DNA of 7,800 nucleotides, taken from Bacteroidota bacterium. Its GTDB lineage: Bacteria; Bacteroidota; Bacteroidia; Chitinophagales; Chitinophagaceae. This document shows, one piece after another, positions 1 through 4,932 of this stretch (positions are counted from its first letter, which is position 1; every line of letters begins with the position of its first letter). The notes under the pieces were generated by a model. The model made no database searches and had not been told where the DNA came from. It saw only the letters and a program-made list of their open reading frames with translations. A program made the position numbers and the translations under genes. The stretch covers positions 1 to 7,800 of the forward strand of contig JAGWTX010000093.1 of the NCBI GenBank assembly GCA_028875955.1, in the 5' to 3' direction.

Positions 1-251
1 CCGGAAAATAACAAAATGCCTCCCATAAATAATTTACCCGACAATAGCATTCTGGGGGATGGAAATGACTGGTACAATATTCCCGTCAGGGCAATAGCGA
101 ATACATGATAGAACTGATACCTTACGCCTGTTTCATAGATCCCCATGGCATCCTGTGTCAGATGGGCTTTTAGGGTATGTGCACCAAAAGCACCGAGAGC
201 TACCGACAGACAACCCAGCCAGGCTGCTGTGATGAGAAAGGGTTTATGCAT
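1..251 (-). CDS. DUF423-family small membrane protein (partial, C-terminus beyond left edge)
   Basis: Reading leftward from ATG at 251-249, 83 codons stay open to the edge of the window. The product begins MHKPFLITAAWLGCLSVALG and continues with AFGAHTLKAHL (residues 21-31), which is the conserved LGAFGAHxLK signature of the DUF423 (YgdD/TMEM256-like) family. A YETGVRYQFYHVFAIAL stretch (39-55) and a further hydrophobic segment near 66-83 fit the usual three or four membrane helices of about 120-130 residues. The family is an integral inner-membrane protein of unknown biochemical role. The start codon lies inside the end of aroK: the two genes share 8 bp (244-251), so translation is probably coupled and this is the last visible gene of the gcdH-aroK block. 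The family call is strong from the motif. No function can be assigned. Confidence 0.85.
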   Translation of the reverse strand, partial: MHKPFLITAAWLGCLSVALGAFGAHTLKAHLTQDAMGIYETGVRYQFYHVFAIALTGILYQSFPSPRMLLSGKLFMGGILLFS

Positions 252-750
252 ATTGTTTGATGATTTTGGCAAAGCCGGATTCGTTGATTTCATTTCCCTG
301 CAGCCGGTGTTTTGCCTGGATATAATACGGGAGTCTTTCCACCAGTTTATCCACCAGGTATTGTTTCAGTTCTTCGTCTGATAATTTTTCTATCAGTGGC
401 CGATGTGCTTTTTCGGGTTTCAGCCTTTCCACCAGCAGATCCACAGGTTCATCGATCCAGATGGTGATACCCTGACTGTTCATCCAGTTCATATTTCCCT
501 CAAAACAGGGCGTCCCGCCTCCGGTTGCCAAAACAAAAGTTTTTTTCTCCCTGAACCAGCGCAAAATTTTGGCTTCTGTTTTTCTGAAATGCGCTTCCCC
601 GTCTTCTTTGAAAATTTCAGCAATGGTCTTTTCTTCCTGGGCTTCAATCAGAAAATCCAGATCATACCCGCAGGTCTTCAGTTTTTTGGAAAGGGATTTG
701 GTCCAGTATGATTTACCGGAACCCATCATTCCGATCAGAAATATTTTCAT
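244..750 (-). CDS. aroK: Shikimate kinase
   Basis: This 168-aa cytoplasmic enzyme phosphorylates the 3-hydroxyl of shikimate with ATP, a late step of the shikimate pathway to chorismate and aromatic amino acids. The Walker A loop GMMGSGKS is at residues 7-14. The DLD motif at 30-32 supplies the shikimate-binding acid, FRKTE at 55-59 the conserved FRxxE arginine, and GGG at 77-79 the Walker B-like glycine loop that contacts shikimate. HRPL at 116-119 holds the LID arginine (R117), and ERLPYY at 138-143 holds the C-terminal substrate-binding arginine (R139). Length and motif order are typical for the family. It starts 20 bp after the gcdH stop codon and overlaps the DUF423 gene by 8 bp, so it is probably transcribed with both. 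The symbol aroK is used for the family; nothing in the sequence separates it from aroL. Confidence 0.94.
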   Translation of the reverse strand: MKIFLIGMMGSGKSYWTKSLSKKLKTCGYDLDFLIEAQEEKTIAEIFKEDGEAHFRKTEAKILRWFREKKTFVLATGGGTPCFEGNMNWMNSQGITIWIDEPVDLLVERLKPEKAHRPLIEKLSDEELKQYLVDKLVERLPYYIQAKHRLQGNEINESGFAKIIKQYA

Positions 751-770
751 AACAACCCGCTGTTTGTGTT

Positions 771-1955
771 TTAGGTGAATGCGTTCAATCCGGTAACATC
801 CATACCGGTGATGAGCAGATGTATATCATGCGTGCCCTCATATGTTATCACGCTTTCCAGGTTCATCATATGGCGCATAATGGGATATTCACCGGTGATC
901 CCCATGCCTCCCAGCATCTGTCTGGCATCCCTTGCAATGGATGTGGCTATTTCACAACTATTCCGTTTGGCCATGCTGATCTGCTGGGGTGTGGCTTTGC
1001 CTTCATTCATCAGTGTTCCCAACCGCCATACCAGTAATTGTGCTTTGGTGATTTCCGTGATCATTTCAGCCAGCTTTTTCTGCTGCAATTGAAAACCGCC
1101 AATCGGCCTGTCAAACTGGATCCGCTCCTTACTATACCGTAAAGCCGTATCATAGCAATCCATTGCCGCACCCAACGCACCCCAGGCTATGCCATAGCGG
1201 GCCTTGGATAAACAGCCCAGCGGTCCTTTCAGGCCTTTGACATTGGGCAGGATATTTTCCTTAGGAACTTTTACATTGTCAAATACGAGTTCACCGGTTG
1301 CGCTGGCGCGCAGACTCCATTTTCCATGGGTAGTGGGTGTGGAAAAACCATCCATACCCCGTTCAACTATGACTCCCTGGATCTCGTTCTGTTCATTTTT
1401 CGCCCAAACAACCGCAACCTGGGCAAATGGGGCGTTACTAATCCACATTTTGGCACCGTTCAGGATCACATGCGTCCCTGCGTCACGGATATGGGTGAGC
1501 ATGCCTGCGGGATTACTTCCGTGATCCGGTTCGGTAAGACCAAAACAACCCAGCCATTCTCCACTGGCCAGTTTGGGTAAAAAACGATTTCGCTGTTCTT
1601 CATTCCCATAGGCATAGATCGGATACATGACCAGACTCCCCTGTACACTTGCGGTACTGCGAACCCCGCTATCCCCTCTTTCCAGTTCCTGCATCATGAG
1701 CCCGTAGCTGATATAATCCAATCCGCCGCCCCCGTATTGTTCGGGAATGGTCGGACCGAAACAGCCCAGTTCACCCAACTGCCGGACGATCTGCTCAGGA
1801 AAGCTTGCCTTTTGTGCATAGTCTTCAATGATGGGAGAGATTTCCTTTTTGACATAATTTCTCACTGTTTCCCTGATCAGTTTGTGTTCATCTGTGAGGA
1901 GGTCATCCAACTGGTAATAATCCGGGGATTGGAATACATCGGTTCTGGCAGCCAT
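771..1955 (-). CDS. gcdH: Glutaryl-CoA dehydrogenase (acyl-CoA dehydrogenase family)
   Basis: This 394-aa FAD enzyme should oxidise and decarboxylate glutaryl-CoA to crotonyl-CoA and CO2, passing electrons to ETF. It acts in lysine and tryptophan catabolism. The first acyl-CoA dehydrogenase signature is at about 136-152 (GCFGLTEPDHGSNPAGM) and the second at about 348-362 (LGGMGITGEYPIMRH). The catalytic base is E373 in TYEGTHDIH, the position used by glutaryl-CoA dehydrogenases. RSTASVQGSL at 99-108 contains the arginine (R99) matching the glutarate-carboxylate-binding Arg of human GCDH, and ELERGDSG (90-97) holds the nearby conserved acid E92. LSKARYGIAWG and MNLESVITYEGTHDIH are close to the human enzyme from memory, which separates it from short-chain acyl-CoA dehydrogenases. 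Y372 beside the base fits the decarboxylating type. It is the first gene of the leftward block, with a candidate promoter and palindromic sites just upstream. Confidence 0.94.
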   Translation of the reverse strand: MAARTDVFQSPDYYQLDDLLTDEHKLIRETVRNYVKKEISPIIEDYAQKASFPEQIVRQLGELGCFGPTIPEQYGGGGLDYISYGLMMQELERGDSGVRSTASVQGSLVMYPIYAYGNEEQRNRFLPKLASGEWLGCFGLTEPDHGSNPAGMLTHIRDAGTHVILNGAKMWISNAPFAQVAVVWAKNEQNEIQGVIVERGMDGFSTPTTHGKWSLRASATGELVFDNVKVPKENILPNVKGLKGPLGCLSKARYGIAWGALGAAMDCYDTALRYSKERIQFDRPIGGFQLQQKKLAEMITEITKAQLLVWRLGTLMNEGKATPQQISMAKRNSCEIATSIARDARQMLGGMGITGEYPIMRHMMNLESVITYEGTHDIHLLITGMDVTGLNAFT

Positions 1956-1974
1956 ATGAATCGTTTGTAAAGTT

Positions 1975-1994
1975 TATCCGGACCGGATATATCC
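1975..1994. promoter_or_regulatory. Overlapping palindromes with TATCC/GGATA half-sites, possible operator
   Basis: A perfect 15-nt palindrome, TATCCGGACCGGATA (1975-1989, centre at 1982), overlaps a second perfect palindrome, GGATATATCC (1985-1994). Three half-sites result: TATCC, GGATA, TATCC. They lie between the candidate gcdH -7 box and its start codon, in the expected early transcribed region, where a dimeric repressor such as a TetR-type regulator could act. No regulator gene is in the window, and the role is inferred from position and symmetry only. Confidence 0.35.
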
Positions 1995-2010
1995 CCGGCC
2001 CGATTCAATA

Positions 2011-2018
2011 CAAAGTTA
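2011..2018 (-). promoter_or_regulatory. Candidate Bacteroidota -7 box for gcdH
   Basis: On the minus strand these bases read TAACTTTG, an exact match to the TAnnTTTG -7 element of the Bacteroidota housekeeping sigma factor. An imperfect -33 element (TTTA, minus strand, 2039-2036) lies 17 nt upstream. Transcription would start near 2003-2005, giving a leader of about 50 nt before the ATG at 1955. The match is by eye and the -33 element is weak. Confidence 0.45.
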
Positions 2019-2240
2019 AAGATACGCCATGCGGCTAAATAATCCTGTTCATGTGAGCACGCAAAATAGAAGCCGGAGTCTCATCAAAACCAACCGGCCC
2101 TTTATCATGCCATTCATGCCTTTCAGATAAACAGCACTCCGTTCCTCCTAAAATAGTAGGGTTATGAAGCGAAACTTATCACTTTGATGCAACAAAAGGG
2201 CTGTTTGTGTGACATTATATAAACAAGAAAAGACAAACCA

Positions 2241-2804
2241 TTGGAACTGAGTCTGCAAAGCACCACCCTGACATTGATTGAAAATTGTTTGCAAGGCAAC
2301 AGGGAAAGCTATCGGTTATTGTATGACCAGTATGCCAAAGCCATGTACAATACGGCTTTCAGAATATTGAATAACCAGGCGGATGCCGAAGATATTTTAC
2401 AGGAGGCATTCATAGATGCGTTCCAAACGCTGAAAAATTTTCGCAACCAGGCCAGTTTTGGGTCCTGGCTGAAAAGGATCGTGATACACAAGTCAATCAA
2501 TCATATCAAAAGGGACAGAAAAAACTGGGTGGAGGTTGACAGGCAGGAAATCGACCAGTATGCTTACCAGGATGAAGCCGAACCGGATGAAGCTGAATTT
2601 GTATATCGGGTGGAGAGTATCAAACAGGCGATTCGGTTATTACCAGACGGCTACCGAACGGTACTATCGTTGCATTTGATTGAAAATATCAAACAGGAGG
2701 ATATCGCACAACTACTGGGCATCTCTCATGCGACCGTAAGAACCCAATATCTGCGGGCCAAAAAGAAATTACTGACGATCATCACACAACAAGATTTGTT
2801 ATGA
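2241..2804 (+). CDS. ECF-type RNA polymerase sigma factor (sigma-70 family)
   Basis: This 187-aa protein should direct RNA polymerase to a specific promoter set. Region 2 spans about residues 24-94. It contains LLYDQYAKAMYNTAFRI, then DAEDILQEAFIDAF (48-61), the conserved core-binding helix, and SFGSWLKRIVIHKSINHIKR, which fits the -10 recognition helices. An acidic linker with four Glu/Asp pairs (about 107-118) leads to region 4 at about 127-178, with LPDGYRTVLSL (134-144) and the helix-turn-helix IKQEDIAQLLGISHATVRTQ (150-169). There is no sigma region 1 or 3, as expected for ECF factors. The start is TTG at 2241: an in-frame stop lies at 2220-2222 and the first in-frame ATG (M35) would remove part of region 2. 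The gene overlaps the next by 4 bp (ATGA), the usual arrangement for a sigma factor with its anti-sigma partner. Its regulon cannot be told from the window. Confidence 0.94.
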   Translation: MELSLQSTTLTLIENCLQGNRESYRLLYDQYAKAMYNTAFRILNNQADAEDILQEAFIDAFQTLKNFRNQASFGSWLKRIVIHKSINHIKRDRKNWVEVDRQEIDQYAYQDEAEPDEAEFVYRVESIKQAIRLLPDGYRTVLSLHLIENIKQEDIAQLLGISHATVRTQYLRAKKKLLTIITQQDLL

Positions 2805-3370
2805 AAAATAAACTGGAAGATTTTGTCAAAAGAAACCGGGATGCATTTGATTCCGAGAATCCTTCCCCGCATATCTGGGAAGCCATTGAACAAACACCGG
2901 AAAAAAAAGAAAAAAAGATCCTGTATTATTTTTCCCGGATGCAGGCAGCTGCCATCTTATTGTTATTGCTCAACGGAATGGTTATATTTTTCCTGTTACA
3001 ATACAGGACAAACGGAAAAACCGAACCAGCATCCGGTATGATGTCCCAACCCGTTGCCGGTCAGGAAATAAAAGTGTCGGAAGACATGCTTTCCCAATTC
3101 AGCAAGGCCGTTGAGAAAAAACAGGAAAGGTTAAAGGAAGTAGCCAGTACCAATCCCGTACTGTATAAAAAATTTACCGACGCCCTCAACCAATTAAATA
3201 CGGTTTATAAAGATCTTGAAAACGAACTCGAGCATAACCCCAATAAAGAACAATTATTAGAAGTCATGATTCAGAACCTCAGCCTGCAGCAAGAGTTATT
3301 GAATCAGCAATTATCCATTTATCAAAAAATCAAAAACAACAAAAATGAAACATTTATTAAAAATATGTAG
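2801..3370 (+). CDS. Single-helix membrane protein, probable anti-sigma factor
   Basis: This 189-aa protein has a short charged cytoplasmic N-terminus, one membrane helix at about 47-68 (MQAAAILLLLLNGMVIFFLL) and a periplasmic domain of about 120 residues. The N-terminus (LEDFVKRNRDAFDSENPSPH, then IWEAIE) resembles the start of Bacteroidota proteins encoded next to ECF sigma factors. The outer part, about 80-183, is helical and rich in Gln, Glu and Lys, with heptad-like leucines (LLEVMIQNLSLQQELLNQQL at 148-167), which suggests a coiled coil. It lacks the HxxxCxxC zinc motif of ZAS-type anti-sigma factors. The ATG shares 4 bp with the sigma stop and the 3' end overlaps the next gene by 26 bp, so all three are probably co-translated. 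The anti-sigma role is inferred from position and topology; it may instead be a sensor or scaffold. Confidence 0.7.
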   Translation: MKNKLEDFVKRNRDAFDSENPSPHIWEAIEQTPEKKEKKILYYFSRMQAAAILLLLLNGMVIFFLLQYRTNGKTEPASGMMSQPVAGQEIKVSEDMLSQFSKAVEKKQERLKEVASTNPVLYKKFTDALNQLNTVYKDLENELEHNPNKEQLLEVMIQNLSLQQELLNQQLSIYQKIKNNKNETFIKNM

Positions 3371-4334
3371 CCTGGCCCTTTTTATGTCCGGTACCGTACG
3401 TGGGGCATCTGCACCTGCCGACCAGGATGTGGCCAAATCCAAGACCTACTCAAAAAGCTATGCATTGAGTAACAGTGACAAGGTTTTACTGGATAACAGT
3501 TTCGGAGAAATGAAGATCAATACCTGGTCCAAAAATGAAGTAAAAGTGGATGTAAGCATCACCGTAAAAGCCGGCACTGAAGAAAACGCGCAGCGAATTC
3601 TGGATATTGTGAACATCGAGGACGGGAAGAACAATGGTGAAGTCTTTTTTAAAACCCATCTCAACAATAAAAAGGATGACTGGAAGGAAAACAATAAAGA
3701 GAAAAACCAACATACTTCATTCAACATCAACTATACGGTCTATCTGCCTACTGCCACCACCCTTGAAGCCACCAATCAATTCGGGGCCATGGTCATTGGT
3801 GATTATGAAGGGCCGGTGACGCTGAATAGCAAATTCGGCAGCCTGACCGCAGGGAAGCTGGGTAATGCAAAGAAAGTAAAAGTGGAATTCGGAAAAGCCA
3901 CCATTGAAAGCATGCATAACGGTGATCTGTCTATCCATTTTTCCAGGGCCCAGGTTAATCAGTTAAGCGGCGATATAGATGCCGATTTTCAACAATCGAA
4001 TGGTGTGAAAATCAATCTGGAAAACCAGCTGACCAAACTGGATATCAAAAACAATTTCAGCAAGGTTTATCTGGTTGCAGATAAAAACTTATCCGCCAGT
4101 TTTGACATAAAAACCAGTTTTGGCAGTTTCAACAACAAGACATCCTTCAACATTCCCAAGCTTGAGGATAGTGAGAAAAAATATTTTAATAAAAACCAGT
4201 CCTACAGCGGTAAAGCCGGCAACGGACAGATCCCGGTAAATATCAAAAGCAATTTCGGGAGCATTACGCTGGATTATGACATTGCTTTTGATGTGAATGA
4301 AAAACCGGAAAGACATTCAAAATCAAGGGCTTAA
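3345..4334 (+). CDS. Exported beta-repeat protein (DUF4097/adhesin-like) of the sigma-factor operon
   Basis: This 329-aa protein starts with a signal peptide (MKHLLKICSLALFMSGTVRG), with likely cleavage after A23 (ASA). It has no lipobox-like cysteine at the cleavage site. The body is rich in Asn, Lys, Ser and Thr and is built from short repeated strands with the core [S/N]xFG followed by alternating hydrophobics: NSFGEMKI (51), NQFGAMVI (144), SKFGSLTA (162), VEFGKATI (180), IHFSRAQV (197), NNFSKVYL (236), TSFGSFNN (257), SNFGSITL (302). The spacing of 16-18 residues in the central part points to a beta-solenoid or ladder, as in DUF4097 and GIN-type putative adhesins. A charged insert at 107-123 precedes INYTVYLP, a phrase typical of DUF4097 proteins. 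The start overlaps the upstream gene by 26 bp, and a terminator follows the stop, so this is the last gene of the operon. It is probably periplasmic or surface-associated, and could be a signal input or a target of the sigma factor. No ligand can be named. Confidence 0.75.
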   Translation: MKHLLKICSLALFMSGTVRGASAPADQDVAKSKTYSKSYALSNSDKVLLDNSFGEMKINTWSKNEVKVDVSITVKAGTEENAQRILDIVNIEDGKNNGEVFFKTHLNNKKDDWKENNKEKNQHTSFNINYTVYLPTATTLEATNQFGAMVIGDYEGPVTLNSKFGSLTAGKLGNAKKVKVEFGKATIESMHNGDLSIHFSRAQVNQLSGDIDADFQQSNGVKINLENQLTKLDIKNNFSKVYLVADKNLSASFDIKTSFGSFNNKTSFNIPKLEDSEKKYFNKNQSYSGKAGNGQIPVNIKSNFGSITLDYDIAFDVNEKPERHSKSRA

Positions 4335-4349
4335 ATTTTACCTATCCTG

Positions 4350-4384
4350 CAAAAAAGATACCTCGCGTATCTTTTTTGTTTTTT
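4350..4384 (+). terminator. Intrinsic terminator of the sigma-factor operon
   Basis: A perfect 12-bp stem pairs 4350-4361 (CAAAAAAGATAC) with 4367-4378 (GTATCTTTTTTG) around the 5-nt loop ctcgc, followed by TTTTTT. It begins 15 bp after the stop codon of the beta-repeat protein gene. The A-rich left arm could let it work in both directions, but no gene converges on it. Confidence 0.85.
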
Positions 4385-4458
4385 AAAGCTGTGAAACGGG
4401 ATTGCCCTGACCTATTTGAAAACCAGTGGAATGCGCTTATCTTTCTGAAAAGAAAGAG

Positions 4459-4878
4459 ATGAAAACCTATCCACTTTTGGTTCTGCTGGTTTTTCCATTA
4501 CTGATCAATGCACAGTCCGGTGAACCGAAAAAAAAGCAACCTGCCAGTTCCATCAAACAATACTTTTTTGTAATGCTAACGGCCGGCTCGAACAGGAACC
4601 AGGATTCTGTTACTGCCGCTAAGATCCAAAAAGGGCATTTGGCCAATATTGAACGATTATATTATCTCGGAAAATTAAAAGTGGCGGGGCCATTTGGCGA
4701 CGATGGCAAATGGATCGGGTTATTTATATTCGATTGCCCCGACCAGGCTGAGGTGGAAAAGTTGTTGCACACAGACCCTGCCATTCAAAGCGGCAGATTG
4801 GCCTATGAAATTCATCCCTGGTGGACTTCCCCGATAGGAAGTTTTACGGAAGGTGTCCCGAAAAAAATACAGGAATAA
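4459..4878 (+). CDS. Exported YCII-domain protein
   Basis: This protein of 139 aa has a signal peptide, MKTYPLLVLLVFPLLINAQS, with likely cleavage after A18. A YCII domain follows at about 33-122: YFFVMLTAG, then H60 in KGHLANIERLYYLGKL, GPFGDDGKWIGLFIFD (77-92) and DPA (106-108). H60 and D106 match the conserved His and Asp that define the presumed active site of this ferredoxin-like fold. The biochemical role of most YCII proteins is unknown. The frame is open to an ATG at 4426, but the start at 4459 is chosen because it opens directly into a signal peptide and follows a purine-rich leader (agaaagag, 4451-4458). The gene stands alone between a terminator and a bidirectional terminator. Export is unusual for YciI itself, which is cytoplasmic in Escherichia coli. 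Confidence 0.78.
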   Translation: MKTYPLLVLLVFPLLINAQSGEPKKKQPASSIKQYFFVMLTAGSNRNQDSVTAAKIQKGHLANIERLYYLGKLKVAGPFGDDGKWIGLFIFDCPDQAEVEKLLHTDPAIQSGRLAYEIHPWWTSPIGSFTEGVPKKIQE

Positions 4879-4914
4879 AAGACAAACGCCCTTTTAAAGG
4901 GCGTTTGTCTTTTA
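4876..4914. terminator. Bidirectional terminator between convergent genes
   Basis: A perfect inverted repeat has arms 4876-4894 and 4896-4914. The core AGACAAACGCCC pairs with GGGCGTTTGTCT, with an A/T-rich top and TTTTA or AAAAT flanks on both sides. It lies between the rightward YCII gene and the leftward S9 peptidase gene (stop at 4933), so it should end both transcripts. The first three bases are the TAA stop codon of the YCII gene. Confidence 0.88.
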
Positions 4915-4932
4915 TAGGAATGAATTCTCACT

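Larger units (their letters stand above)
1956..2240. other. Divergent intergenic region between gcdH and the sigma-factor operon
   Basis: This 285-bp stretch separates two divergent transcription units. The gcdH-proximal part holds the -7 box and palindromes described separately. In the sigma-proximal part (about 2100-2240) I see no exact TAnnTTTG box; the nearest is TCACTTTG at 2179-2186, without a matching -33 element. The AT-rich run ATTATATAAA just before the sigma gene could be a promoter of another class, perhaps one read by the ECF factor itself. No convincing small ORF or RNA gene was found here. Confidence 0.5.

Noticed and set aside
2072..2098. GCCGG...CCGGC inverted repeat in the gcdH-sigma intergenic region
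   Set aside because: The arms are only 5 bp with a 17-nt loop and no T-run, which is too weak to call a terminator or operator.
758..2210. The shared 11-mer GCTGTTTGTGT near 759 and near 2200
   Set aside because: The two copies lie in unrelated contexts with no extended similarity, so chance is the simplest explanation.
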